DNA of 16,700 nucleotides from an uncultured Eubacteriales bacterium (GCA_900545805.1 URAL01000039.1:1-16700), one strand, 5' to 3'. Shown: positions 1 to 7,708, counted from the stretch's first letter. Notes: generated from the sequence alone by a model not told the origin. A program made the numbers and translations.

Positions 1-81
1 GTGTTTCTTGGCGGCAACGACAGCTATGTGGCCATGTGCCACAAATGCTGGGTAAGCAGAATAAAAGAACAGGAAAAGTGA
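1..81 (+). CDS. tdk: Thymidine kinase, C-terminal end only (5' part outside window)
   Basis: The first 27 codons are open in frame 1 and end in TGA. The 26 visible residues include GGNDSYVAMCHKCW, which resembles the C-terminal end of TK1-type thymidine kinases: a GGN/GGA turn, then a tyrosine, then paired cysteines of the structural zinc site. The family phosphorylates thymidine with ATP in the salvage pathway. The nucleotide-binding and lasso regions lie outside the window, so the call rests on this short tail alone. It is the only plus-strand gene of normal size here, and it converges on the acnX genes with a shared terminator between them. A different small zinc-binding protein is possible but less likely. 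Confidence 0.65.
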   Translation: MFLGGNDSYVAMCHKCWVSRIKEQEK

Positions 82-91
82 ATATATGTGC

Positions 92-123
92 AAAAAAGCT
101 CAGGCAAAAGTCCTGAGCTTTTT
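92..123. terminator. Bidirectional intrinsic terminator between tdk and acnX
   Basis: A perfect 12-bp stem (AAAAAGCTCAGG paired with CCTGAGCTTTTT) with a 7-nt loop. It carries a T-run on either strand, so it can end both tdk (plus) and the acnX transcript (minus). It lies 10 bp past each stop codon. Confidence 0.9.
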
Positions 124-133
124 GATTGCAATT

Positions 134-574
134 TTACTCTACCTCGACGACGCCGTCGGCCTTGACGGTGACCTTTGCGCCGGTTTTTACGTATTCGAGG
201 AACTCATCGCCCAGGCTGTCGACAACGGGCATCTTCGCGTCCGTCCACACGTCGCCGAGTATGGCGCCCGAGGCGGCCAGCGGATCAATGGGCTTTGAAA
301 ACAGCATACACGCTGCCTGCTTTCCGAGTGCGCATACCGTAAACAGCACCATGCCGCCGGTCGTCGAGCCTATGGTCATCGGCAGGCACATGGCCTTGCC
401 GATCATTGGCTTTTTGTATATCTCGGCATTATTCTGGTCGCCGCACTTCATCTGCTTATCGCCGAACATCATGCCCATCTGATACGAGGCGAGCGTGTTG
501 AAGCCGCCGTGGGACACGAGCGCCTCGGCCGTGCAGGTGCCGGGGACGACTACTCTTCCTTTGAAAGTCTTCAT
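134..574 (-). CDS. Aconitase X small (swivel) subunit
   Basis: A 146-aa protein starting MKTFKGRVVVPG. It matches the swivelling-domain subunit of the AcnX family (formerly DUF126), recognised by GTCTAEALVSHGGFN near the N-terminus and by the central GSTTGGMVLFTV and KPIDPLAASGAILGD segments. It pairs with the large catalytic subunit to form a dehydratase with an aconitase-like fold. In bacteria the characterised AcnX enzymes dehydrate cis-3-hydroxy-L-proline; archaeal ones act on phosphomevalonate. The start is set by a 4-bp ATGA overlap with the large-subunit stop and by a GAGGGAGGG ribosome binding site just upstream, which implies translational coupling. A longer in-frame ORF reaching 691 would overlap the large subunit and is not needed. 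Substrate is not shown by the sequence. Confidence 0.88.
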   Translation of the reverse strand: MKTFKGRVVVPGTCTAEALVSHGGFNTLASYQMGMMFGDKQMKCGDQNNAEIYKKPMIGKAMCLPMTIGSTTGGMVLFTVCALGKQAACMLFSKPIDPLAASGAILGDVWTDAKMPVVDSLGDEFLEYVKTGAKVTVKADGVVEVE

Positions 575-1860
575 TTTTTGCCCTCCCTCTTCGTTGTGAT
601 GGTGTGCAGGATCTCCTCCTCGGTGTAGTATCGTGCGCTGGTGTAGGTGCGCAGCTTGTTCGACGAGGTTATGACCGCCTTCTTCTTGCACAGGGGATTA
701 TTCATGTACATGAGCGGGCAGATGTAGCTGAGGATGATGCCCTGGCGCTTGAGCTGCTTGTAATACGGAGTTTTCTCAAACTCCTTTATGACGGGCGTTG
801 AAGCCGTGAACACCGTGGGCACGGTGACCTTTTTAAGACCGCTTCTGCTCAGCTCGCTGCCGACGGCTGTCGTCCAGTCGATAAGCTGCCGGAGCGTCAT
901 ATGCGGGCAGCCGACAAAGCACAGCTGCGGTGCCGCGTCGGGATCTTTCCAGATGACGGGGTAGCTTGCCTTGACGCGCTCAAGCTCAGCGTCGTCAATG
1001 ACATAGACCTGCGCGCCCTCGGCGATTATGCCCTCGCCCTGCTCGACGGCCTCAGGCGTGAGGTTTTCTATGTGATACAGGCCGACAGCGCCGTTTGACG
1101 CGGTAGCCGCGCCGAAGTCCTTGAGATAGGTGCAGGCCTCCTCGTCGAGCGTCGTGCCCAGCCATTTATCCAGGCCCTTGACGTAGGGAACCTCCTCCAT
1201 GACCTTCATGCCGATAGCCGAGCCGAGAAGCTGCGCCTCGGGCTTTTTCGAACACTTCACTTCAACCACCCATGTAGCCTTGCGGTTTTCGTCAAGCAGC
1301 AGGCCGAACTCGGGAACGAAGCCCGCTATTGAGCCCATGAGCTCTATCATGCCGGAGTTGCGGTTGCATCTCGCGCCGAGCACGGAGTTTGCGTACACGA
1401 CAGCTGACGACTCCGCCCAGGAGAGCACCTCGCCCTTATTCGGCTTGTTGCCGACCTGATCGAGATAGCAGGTGCAGGTGTAGTCATCGTCGCTGGTTAT
1501 GCCGAGCTCCCTGAGCTGCTGCTCATAGCTGTCCTGATAGGTGTACATAAATTTTTTGAATACAAGGTCTTCTATCAGACTGCTGGGAACATGCTTATCC
1601 AGCGGCTTGGGGTCGGCCGTAAACTTCTGATCGGACGTAAGGCCTGCGTCGATAATCTCCTGATACAGATCATACACCGGCTTCATGACCTTCAGACCGA
1701 AGCTGATAACGGTGTGACCGTATTTGGACGTTATCGGCACCATGCGCTCGGCGCCGAACGTGTCGCCGTACATAACAAGGGTCTTCACGACCTTTGCCAT
1801 AGTCTCCCCCTTCTCACCGCTTAGCATTGCCTGCTGTTCGGGTGTAAGCTTCATATGCAT
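571..1860 (-). CDS. Aconitase X large (catalytic) subunit
   Basis: A 429-aa protein of the AcnX catalytic family (formerly DUF521). It opens with KLTPEQQAMLSGEKGE, typical of the family. The central block CTCYLDQVGNKPNKGE (about residues 129-144) runs into WAESSAVVYANSVLGARCNR (148-167), the most conserved stretch. Candidate metal-cluster cysteines are C318 in FVGCPHMT and C381 in YICPLMY. In families I know the first block more often reads CTPY, so C131 is slightly unusual. Two in-frame ATGs exist, at 1860 and 1854. The Shine-Dalgarno-like AGGGAAG sits only about 3 nt before the first but 9 nt before the second, so translation may begin at 1854. No proline racemase, transporter or other hydroxyproline gene is adjacent, so hydroxyproline dehydration is a family-based guess. 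Confidence 0.88.
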   Translation of the reverse strand: MHMKLTPEQQAMLSGEKGETMAKVVKTLVMYGDTFGAERMVPITSKYGHTVISFGLKVMKPVYDLYQEIIDAGLTSDQKFTADPKPLDKHVPSSLIEDLVFKKFMYTYQDSYEQQLRELGITSDDDYTCTCYLDQVGNKPNKGEVLSWAESSAVVYANSVLGARCNRNSGMIELMGSIAGFVPEFGLLLDENRKATWVVEVKCSKKPEAQLLGSAIGMKVMEEVPYVKGLDKWLGTTLDEEACTYLKDFGAATASNGAVGLYHIENLTPEAVEQGEGIIAEGAQVYVIDDAELERVKASYPVIWKDPDAAPQLCFVGCPHMTLRQLIDWTTAVGSELSRSGLKKVTVPTVFTASTPVIKEFEKTPYYKQLKRQGIILSYICPLMYMNNPLCKKKAVITSSNKLRTYTSARYYTEEEILHTITTKREGKK

Positions 1861-1900
1861 TCACTTCCCTTTAATTTTTTGTTATTGAATTAACACATAT

Positions 1901-1929
1901 ATTGTATACCCTGTGTATTATAATGTCAA
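1901..1929 (-). promoter_or_regulatory. Sigma-A promoter of the acnX genes
   Basis: On the minus strand a perfect -35 TTGACA (1924-1929) is followed after 17 bp by TACAAT (1901-1906), giving a start site near 1894. An imperfect palindrome GTTATTGAATTAAC (1881-1894) lies at the expected start site and could be an operator, possibly for the MarR protein encoded upstream. The promoter is visible; the operator role is inference. Confidence 0.85.
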
Positions 1930-1973
1930 CAATAAGCCGTCGTTTTACGACGCGAATTTGCGCCAGAATGCAC

Positions 1974-2002
1974 AAGGAAGCGACTCGACGAGTCACTTCC
2001 TT
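1974..2002 (-). terminator. Hairpin after the MarR gene, weak terminator
   Basis: AAGGAAG pairs with CTTCCTT and GACTCG with CGAGTC around one mismatch, 14 nt past the marR stop. On the minus strand the stem is not followed by a clear T-run, so it may be a leaky terminator or a 3' stability hairpin. The better T-run is on the plus strand. Confidence 0.5.
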
Positions 2003-2015
2003 TTAACATTCTGTT

Positions 2016-2459
2016 CTATTCAAAACCGCCCGCCTCGGGCATCATTTCAGCAGAGATGCGCATTAGCATATTTGAAAACAGCTCCGTTTCCTCGGGCGTG
2101 AAGCTATCCTCGATGCGGCCGAGAACGGTTTTGACATAGCTGCGCATGATGTCCGTATAGCTGTAATATTTTTCCGACAAAATGAGGTGATATTCTCTGC
2201 GGTCGGTGTCTGAGTTCTGCTTTTTAAGATAGCCCTTTTTGATGAGGCTGTTGACCTTATATGTCGCATTCGACTGCGAAATGTTCAGAAATTCGGCAAA
2301 GCGGCCGATGGTCGGCTCGTTCAGGGCGTGGATGATCTCTATCGAAAATGCCTCCATAGCCGTGAGCGAGCCCTCGCGCTCACGCACGAGCTCGAATATT
2401 CTTCGGAAAAACTCAAGCTTAAACTTATCATACACTTCCAGAAAGCTATCTTGCAGCAC
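2016..2459 (-). CDS. MarR-family winged-helix regulator
   Basis: A 147-aa DNA-binding protein. It has a helical dimerisation N-terminus, a winged HTH around EPTIGRFAEFLNISQSNATY and VNSLIKKGYL, then a wing with the DTDRREYHL signature (D-x-R-R-x-x-x-L, as in MarR), and a C-terminal helix. An in-frame ATG exists at 2480, but no ribosome binding site precedes it. A strong GGGGAGG lies 5 nt before the GTG at 2459, so I take GTG as the start. The gene has its own promoter, which overlaps a palindrome, suggesting autoregulation. It is transcribed toward acnX on the same strand but separated from it by a hairpin and a second promoter. MarR proteins usually respond to small phenolic or metabolite ligands; no ligand can be inferred here. 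Control of acnX is plausible from position only. Confidence 0.88.
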   Translation of the reverse strand: MLQDSFLEVYDKFKLEFFRRIFELVREREGSLTAMEAFSIEIIHALNEPTIGRFAEFLNISQSNATYKVNSLIKKGYLKKQNSDTDRREYHLILSEKYYSYTDIMRSYVKTVLGRIEDSFTPEETELFSNMLMRISAEMMPEAGGFE

Positions 2460-2513
2460 CTTGACCTCCCCTTTCATCATAAACGGACGGCAACTGTTGC
2501 GGATTTTTGAACC

Positions 2514-2552
2514 ATTTTAATATATTTTCGTCAATTTGTCAAATTTTCGTCA
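2514..2552 (-). promoter_or_regulatory. marR promoter with overlapping operator-like repeats
   Basis: On the minus strand TTGACA (2537-2542) is followed after 17 bp by TAAAAT (2514-2519). A perfect palindrome AATTTGTCAAATT (2533-2545, plus strand) is centred on the -35. Two direct copies of ATTTTCGTCA (plus strand, 2524-2533 and 2543-2552) flank it with a 19-bp period. Promoter confidence is high; use of the palindrome by the MarR protein is inferred. Confidence 0.82.
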
Positions 2553-2561
2553 GAAAAAATC

Positions 2562-2590
2562 AAAAAAGACAGCATATCGCTGTCTTTTTT
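2562..2590 (-). terminator. Terminator of the hrcA-grpE-dnaK-dnaJ operon
   Basis: A perfect 12-bp stem, AAAAAAGACAGC and GCTGTCTTTTTT, with loop ATATC, begins 9 bp after the dnaJ stop. Six Ts follow the core stem in the minus-strand transcript. It closes the heat-shock operon just before the marR promoter. Confidence 0.92.
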
Positions 2591-2599
2591 CCGGTTCTT

Positions 2600-3748
2600 T
2601 TATTTTTTTCGCTTGCCGAACATGCCGTTTTTCGGCTCTATCGTCTCGCCCATGGAGGACGCAAAGCCGCGCAGAGTCTCCTTTTGAGCCGATGTGAGAT
2701 TTCTTGGGACCGTCACCTTGACGGTGACGAACTGATCTCCTCTGCCGCCGGAGCGCAGGAACGGGATACCCTTGCCCTTGAGACGGAAGGTAGTGCCGGT
2801 CTGCGTGCCCTCGGGTATGTTGAGCTTCACCTTTCCGTCGAGCGTCGGCACCTCTATCTCCGCGCCGAGCGCCGCCGTTGCGAACGATATGTCCTGATTC
2901 AGGAGCACCGAAGCGCCCTCGCGCTCGAATCTCGCGTGGGGCTGAACGAGCACCGTGACCAGCAGATCGCCGGCCGGGCCGCCGTTAGAGCCGCTGTTGC
3001 CCTGGCCGCGCAGGGATATGGTCTGCCCGTCGTCAATGCCTGCGGGGATGCTGATGCTGACCTTGTGCTGGCGGCGGATGCTGCCGGCACCGCGGCAGGT
3101 ACCGCAGGGGCTGTGGATGATCTTGCCGCGGCCCTTGCACTTATTGCAGCGCGTGTTCTGCTGCATCATGCCGAACGGTGTGCGCTGCGTAGTCTTTACC
3201 TGACCCGTACCCTTGCAGTCGGGGCAGACCTCGGCTGTCGTGCCCGCGGCGCAGCCCGTGCCCTTGCAGTCGGGGCATTGCTCGACACGTGTGACGAACA
3301 CTTCCTTTTTTACGCCGAAGGCCGCTTCTTCAAACTTTATGTTGACATTCGCACGCAGGTTCTCACCCTTTCGCGGAGCGTTGGTATTTTTGCCGCCGCT
3401 GCCGCCGCCAAAGCCGAAAATGTCGCCGAATATATCGCCGAAGCCGCCGAAATCACCGAAGCCGCCAAAATCGCCAAAGCCGCTGAAGCCGCCCTGTCCG
3501 CCGCCAAAGCCCTGACTCGGGTCAAAGGCGGCATGGCCGAAACGATCGTACTTTGCGCGCTTATCAGCATCGGAAAGGACCTCATAGGCCTCATTTATCT
3601 CTTTAAACCGCGCCTCGCACTCTTTGTCGCCGGGATGAAGATCGGGGTGATTTTCTTTGGCAAGCTTTCTGTATGCTTTTTTGAGCTGATCCTCGGTCGC
3701 GTCCTTGGATACGCCGAGAACCTCATAATAATCTCTTTTTTCTGCCAT
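2600..3748 (-). CDS. dnaJ: Chaperone DnaJ (Hsp40), class I
   Basis: 382 aa, normal length. The J-domain spans about residues 5-70 with the HPD motif at 34-36, which stimulates DnaK ATPase. A glycine/phenylalanine linker at about 80-119 has GGFGD-type repeats. The zinc-finger region at about 158-221 has four C-x-x-C-x-G-x-G units (CPDCKGTG twice, CNKCKGRG, CGTCRGAG), and the C-terminal substrate-binding beta domains follow. The start ATG has a GAGGTGG site 4 nt upstream. It is the last gene of the HrcA operon but sits 334 bp behind dnaK, across a hairpin-rich gap. The G/F linker is encoded by near-identical short DNA repeats, which also create a long meaningless ORF on the plus strand. Confidence 0.98.
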   Translation of the reverse strand: MAEKRDYYEVLGVSKDATEDQLKKAYRKLAKENHPDLHPGDKECEARFKEINEAYEVLSDADKRAKYDRFGHAAFDPSQGFGGGQGGFSGFGDFGGFGDFGGFGDIFGDIFGFGGGSGGKNTNAPRKGENLRANVNIKFEEAAFGVKKEVFVTRVEQCPDCKGTGCAAGTTAEVCPDCKGTGQVKTTQRTPFGMMQQNTRCNKCKGRGKIIHSPCGTCRGAGSIRRQHKVSISIPAGIDDGQTISLRGQGNSGSNGGPAGDLLVTVLVQPHARFEREGASVLLNQDISFATAALGAEIEVPTLDGKVKLNIPEGTQTGTTFRLKGKGIPFLRSGGRGDQFVTVKVTVPRNLTSAQKETLRGFASSMGETIEPKNGMFGKRKK

Positions 3749-4082
3749 AAAGCCACCTCATTTTTGCTGCGTTCAAAAAGCCATTGACTTATTTAAACGC
3801 TCAAACAGGCGCACAACGTGCGCCAAAGTCTGTCGAATAACCTATGCTGCCGAGTAAGAACAACCGCGCAGCGGGGGAGTTTGAGGGGGCAAGGCCCGCC
3901 TCAAGTTGGATTATAGCCATCAAAAATGTCTGAGCTATCAGACTTTTTGACGAGCGAAGCGAGATTTTTCGTGAAGCGTAAGCTTCACAAAAAATGTGGC
4001 GTGCATATAAAGCAAAAGCCAAAGCTTTTGCTTTATATGGGCGCACTGCAAGTGCGCCCATATAATATAAGCAAGCTTTCGA
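3749..4082. repeat. Hairpin-dense dnaK-dnaJ spacer, probable dispersed repeat
   Basis: 334 bp with no convincing gene but five strong hairpins. They are GGCGCAC/GTGCGCC (3808-3824), GTCTGA/TCAGAC (3928-3943), GTGAAGC/GCTTCAC (3971-3988), a perfect 15-bp stem with loop CAAA (4005-4038), and a perfect 14-bp stem with loop GCA (4034-4064). The last two share 5 nt, so they cannot both be fully paired. The first and last share the core GGCGCAC. Short ORFs crossing the region on both strands arise from the palindromes and have no family signature. A processing site, stability element or inserted miniature repeat all fit. Confidence 0.6.
3922..3948. terminator. Terminator-like hairpin inside the dnaK-dnaJ spacer
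   Basis: GTCTGA-GCTA-TCAGAC is flanked by five As and five Ts, so a T-run follows the stem on either strand. On the minus strand it lies between dnaK and dnaJ and could reduce readthrough, making dnaJ less abundant than dnaK. The stem is short (6 bp plus A-T pairs). Confidence 0.5.
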
Positions 4083-5918
4083 TTACTTCTTGTCGTCGTC
4101 ATCGACCACGGTGTAGTCTGCGTCGTAGTAATCCTGACCGTTGCTGTCGCCGCCTGCCTGAGCGTTAGGGTCAAAGCCCGCTCCGCCCTGAGCCGACTGC
4201 GCCGCCTCATACAGCTTGCCGAACACGTCGGTAAGCTCCTTGGTGGCGTTCTTGATGGCCGCGGTATCGGTGCCGGTCAGTGCGGTCTTGAGCGCCTGAA
4301 GCTTTGCCTCGATCTCGCTCTTGATGCCCGGATCGACCTTGTCGCCCATCTCCTCGAGGGTCTTCTCGGTCTGATAGACGATCTGATCGCCTTCGTTGCG
4401 GGCATCGACCTCCTCCTTGCGCTTTGCGTCCTCGGCAGCGTACATCTCGGCGTCCTTGACAGCCTTGTCGATGTCCTCCTTGGACATGTTGGTCGAGGAT
4501 GTGATGGTGATGTGCTGCTCCTTGCCTGTGCCTAAATCCTTTGCAGAGACGTTTACGATACCGTTTGCGTCGATATCGAAGGTGACCTCGATCTGCGGAG
4601 TGCCGCGGCGAGCCGGTGCGATACCGTCGAGGTTGAAGCGGCCGAGGCTCTTATTGTACTGAGCCATCTCGCGCTCACCCTGAAGGACGTTTATTTCAAC
4701 TGCGGTCTGATTATCAGCCGCTGTGGAGAATATCTGGCTCTTCTTGGTCGGGATGGTGGTGTTGCGCTCGATAAGACGGGTGCATACGCCGCCGAGAGTC
4801 TCAATGCCCAGAGACAGAGGAGTTACGTCCAGCAGCAGAACGCCCTTTACGTCGCCGGCGAGAACGCCGCCCTGGATTGCTGCGCCGATAGCGACGCACT
4901 CATCGGGGTTGATGCCCTTGAAGCCTTCCTTGCCGGTCAGCTGCTTTACCATCTCCTGAACTGCGGGGATACGGCTTGAGCCGCCGACCATCAGAACCTT
5001 GGAGATATCGGAGGCGGTCAGGCCGGAGTCGGAAAGAGCCTGCTTTACGGGGCCCACGGTCTTCTCGACGAGGTGATGAGTCAGCTCGTTGAACTTTGCG
5101 CGGCTGAGCGTCACGTCGAGGTGCTTCGGGCCGGTCGCGTCGGCGGTGATGTAAGGCAGATTGATGTTCGAGGTGGTAACGCCGGACAGCTCGATCTTTG
5201 CCTTCTCTGCAGCCTCACGCAGACGCTGCATTGCGACCTTATCGCCGGACAGGTCGATGCCTTCGGCCTTCTTGAACTCGTCAACGAGGTACTTGGTGAT
5301 GCATGCGTCGAAGTCGTCGCCGCCCAGACGGTTGTTGCCGGCGGTAGCGAGAACCTCGATGACACCGTCGCCGATCTCGAGGACGGAAACGTCGAAGGTA
5401 CCGCCGCCGAGGTCATAGACCATGATCTTCTGATCGCTTTCCTTATCCAGGCCGTATGCAAGTGCGGCCGCGGTAGGCTCGTTGATGATACGCTTTACGT
5501 CAAGACCCGCGATGCGTCCCGCATCCTTGGTTGCCTGACGCTGTGCGTCGGTGAAGTACGCAGGAACGGTGATGACAGCCTCCGTAACCGGCTGGCCGAT
5601 ATAGCTTTCCGCATCCGCCTTCAGCTTCTGAAGTATCATTGCGGAGATCTCCTGCGGAGTGTATGATTTATTGTCAATGGTGACTTTGTACGCAGAGCCC
5701 ATTTCACGCTTTATCGACGAAATAGTCCTGTCGGGGTTCGTGATGGCCTGACGCTTTGCGACCTGGCCTACCATTCTCTCGCCGGTCTTGGTAAATGCGA
5801 CGACCGACGGAGTGGTGCGTGCGCCCTCTGCGTTTGCGATAACGACAGCCTCGCCGCCCTCCATGACGGCAACACAGCTGTTAGTTGTACCGAGGTCAAT
5901 ACCAATAATCTTACCCAT
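4083..5918 (-). CDS. dnaK: Chaperone DnaK (Hsp70)
   Basis: 611 aa, typical of Firmicutes DnaK, which lack the short nucleotide-domain insertion of the Gram-negative form. The ATPase domain shows phosphate-1 GIDLGTTNSCVAV (6-18), phosphate-2 DLGGGTFDVS (169-178) and the adenosine motif VGGSSRIP (311-318). The linker VLLLDVTPLSLGIET (about 360-374) leads into the substrate-binding domain. The lid is followed by an acidic tail rich in D and Y ending DDDDKK, replacing the more common EEVDDK-type end. The ribosome binding site AGGAGG precedes the ATG by about 9 nt. It binds exposed hydrophobic segments in the cytoplasm in an ATP cycle driven by DnaJ and GrpE. It lies 53 bp after grpE in the same operon; no separate promoter is convincing. 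Confidence 0.99.
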   Translation of the reverse strand: MGKIIGIDLGTTNSCVAVMEGGEAVVIANAEGARTTPSVVAFTKTGERMVGQVAKRQAITNPDRTISSIKREMGSAYKVTIDNKSYTPQEISAMILQKLKADAESYIGQPVTEAVITVPAYFTDAQRQATKDAGRIAGLDVKRIINEPTAAALAYGLDKESDQKIMVYDLGGGTFDVSVLEIGDGVIEVLATAGNNRLGGDDFDACITKYLVDEFKKAEGIDLSGDKVAMQRLREAAEKAKIELSGVTTSNINLPYITADATGPKHLDVTLSRAKFNELTHHLVEKTVGPVKQALSDSGLTASDISKVLMVGGSSRIPAVQEMVKQLTGKEGFKGINPDECVAIGAAIQGGVLAGDVKGVLLLDVTPLSLGIETLGGVCTRLIERNTTIPTKKSQIFSTAADNQTAVEINVLQGEREMAQYNKSLGRFNLDGIAPARRGTPQIEVTFDIDANGIVNVSAKDLGTGKEQHITITSSTNMSKEDIDKAVKDAEMYAAEDAKRKEEVDARNEGDQIVYQTEKTLEEMGDKVDPGIKSEIEAKLQALKTALTGTDTAAIKNATKELTDVFGKLYEAAQSAQGGAGFDPNAQAGGDSNGQDYYDADYTVVDDDDKK

Positions 5919-5971
5919 AATGTAAATCCTCCTATTTGAAAGTTAATAATATACTTAATTAAAATTTATAA

Positions 5972-6571
5972 TCAGTTTGCTACCTTTACCATAGCAAAAC
6001 GGATCACCTTGTCATTGAGCTTAAAGCCCTTCTGGAACACCTCGACGACTTCGTTTTCGCCGAAGGACTCGTCCTCGACATGCATGACTGCGTTATGCAC
6101 GTTGGGATCAAACTTCTGTCCGAGCGCCTCGATCTCCGTTATGCCGAGCTTTTCGATAGTCTGGTTAAACTGAACCATCGTCATCTCCACGCCCTTGCGG
6201 TACGCTTCGTCGGCGGTCGGCGTCGCAAGCGCTCTTTCAAGATTGTCGTACACCGGCAGGAATTTGAGCAGCGTGTCCGCCTTTATGTCGGCGTACAGCC
6301 CCTCGCGCTCCTTCTGGCTGCGCTTGCGGAAATTATCATACTCGGCGCAGAGCCTGAGGTACTTTTCCTTTTCCGCCTGGATGAGCTTTTCGGCCGTTTC
6401 CTTTATCTCGGCCTCTTTTCTGCTCTCCTTCTTCTGCTTTTTTTCTTTTTTTGCTTCCTTGGACTCTTCTTTGACTTCGTCCGTTATTTCCTCGGCAGCG
6501 GTCTCGGCCGTTTCGGCCTTGACTTCCTCGGTCTGAGGCTCCTGCTCGTTTTTATCTTTCTTACTGCTCAT
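5972..6571 (-). CDS. grpE: GrpE, nucleotide exchange factor for DnaK
   Basis: 199 aa. The first 70 or so residues are very rich in E and K (low complexity, likely a flexible or coiled-coil tail). The dimerising helices around RLCAEYDNFRKRSQKERE and the C-terminal beta domain follow, with FDPNVHNAV and the terminal block VFQKGFKLNDKVIRFAMVKV, which are GrpE signatures. It releases ADP from DnaK. The ATG overlaps the 3' end of hrcA by 11 bp, and its GGGAG site lies inside hrcA, indicating coupled translation. Confidence 0.98.
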   Translation of the reverse strand: MSSKKDKNEQEPQTEEVKAETAETAAEEITDEVKEESKEAKKEKKQKKESRKEAEIKETAEKLIQAEKEKYLRLCAEYDNFRKRSQKEREGLYADIKADTLLKFLPVYDNLERALATPTADEAYRKGVEMTMVQFNQTIEKLGITEIEALGQKFDPNVHNAVMHVEDESFGENEVVEVFQKGFKLNDKVIRFAMVKVAN

Positions 6572-7658
6572 CTGTTATGTCATCTCCCTTGATTATAAGC
6601 TTATTATGCATGCCCGACGGGGGAGCTCCTCCCGCGCCGAGCCGCCTTGAAAGTCCCGCCGCCAGAAAGCTCAGCTTCGCGGCAACTGCGGAATAGTCCA
6701 TTCTCGTCGGTCCTACGACGCCTATAAGTCCCTTTGTATTATCGCCCATGTCATAGCTTGCTATAACAACGCTGGAGTCCTTGAGCTCCTCGGCGATATT
6801 CTCAGGTCCTATCAGGACGCGTACCTCGGAATCGTCGTCAAACAGCCCGTTTTCCGCATCGGCAATAACGTGGCCGCCGTCGGCAAGATAATTCATCAGC
6901 TTATGCGCCTTGTCCGGGTCGCGGAACTCCGGCTGACTGAGCAGCCTGTTCTCGCCCGTTACATACGCCTCGACTCCGCGTTGGCCCTCGAGCGTTTCCA
7001 TCGTAAACGACGCGATGACTGCCGTGAGCCCCATGGTGTCGCCCGATGCACGCTCTGTCGAGGATATCAGCAGCGGCGTTACCTTATCGCCTGAGATGCC
7101 GGTGAAGTTTGCGTTAAACAGCGTCGCAAGCTTCTGGATCATCTGCTGATCGACCGATACCGGGAGATTTACGAGCTTGTTCTTGACCGTATTGTTGCTG
7201 AGCATCACGACGATTATAAACGTGTTGGCATCAATATAAATAAGATCAAAGCGCTTTATCGTCGCCGGGGCGTAGGCCGCAAGCGCGAGCGCCGGATAAT
7301 CAGTCAGCTGCGAGGCGAGCTTTCCGACATCGCGCATCTGCTCATCAAGCTGCGTGAGACGTTCGTTGAGGCTTCGGTTTATCGCCTCTGTCTCCTCAAG
7401 GGAAAGCTTCTGCTTTTCCATCAGCTCATTGACATACATCCTGTAGCCCGCGGGGGTCGGGATGCGTCCGGCCGAGGTATGCGGCTGTTCGAGATAGCCC
7501 AGCGCCGTGAGCTCTGCAAGCTCGTTTCTTATCGTTGCGCTGCTGCATCCGATATCGGTGATGCCCGCAATGGCCTTGCTTCCGACGGGCTCGGCCGTTT
7601 TGATGTACTCATCGACCAGTGCGCCGAGTATTTTCTTTTTTCTTTCGCTTATACTCAT
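6561..7658 (-). CDS. hrcA: Heat-inducible transcription repressor HrcA
   Basis: 365 aa. The N-terminal winged helix starts MSISERKKKILGALVDEYI and includes IGCSSATIRNELAELTALGYL and the family signature HTSAGRIPTPAGYR. A GAF-like middle domain with a dimerisation insert follows, then the C-terminal GVVGPTRMDYSAV block, also characteristic. The reading frame stays open upstream to 7868, but that part crosses the CIRCE site and promoter. The ATG at 7658, with GAGGAG 12 nt before it, is therefore taken as the start, and it fits the usual protein beginning. HrcA represses its own operon by binding CIRCE and needs GroEL for activity in characterised Firmicutes; no groEL is in the window. Confidence 0.97.
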   Translation of the reverse strand: MSISERKKKILGALVDEYIKTAEPVGSKAIAGITDIGCSSATIRNELAELTALGYLEQPHTSAGRIPTPAGYRMYVNELMEKQKLSLEETEAINRSLNERLTQLDEQMRDVGKLASQLTDYPALALAAYAPATIKRFDLIYIDANTFIIVVMLSNNTVKNKLVNLPVSVDQQMIQKLATLFNANFTGISGDKVTPLLISSTERASGDTMGLTAVIASFTMETLEGQRGVEAYVTGENRLLSQPEFRDPDKAHKLMNYLADGGHVIADAENGLFDDDSEVRVLIGPENIAEELKDSSVVIASYDMGDNTKGLIGVVGPTRMDYSAVAAKLSFLAAGLSRRLGAGGAPPSGMHNKLIIKGDDITDEQ

Positions 7659-7681
7659 TTTGCACTCAAGCTCCTCGTTTG

Positions 7682-7708
7682 CTGGCACTCTTAACCTTCG
7701 AGTGCTAA
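7682..7708. promoter_or_regulatory. CIRCE operator (HrcA binding site)
   Basis: CTGGCACTC, 9 bp, GAGTGCTAA. The right half matches the CIRCE consensus perfectly and the left half differs at two outer positions. It overlaps the start site and the downstream edge of the -10, so bound HrcA would block initiation. A further half-site, TAGCACT, at 7711-7717 makes a second, overlapping palindrome with the same right half. Confidence 0.95.

Noticed and set aside
2507..3787. A 426-codon plus-strand ORF opposite dnaJ
   Set aside because: It is antisense to a certain dnaJ, lacks any family signature, and is alanine-rich because it mirrors the G/F repeats and zinc-finger codons.
3801..4061. An 86-codon minus-strand ORF in the dnaK-dnaJ gap
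   Set aside because: It runs through several perfect palindromes, has no ribosome binding site or recognisable domain, and is best explained by the repeat.
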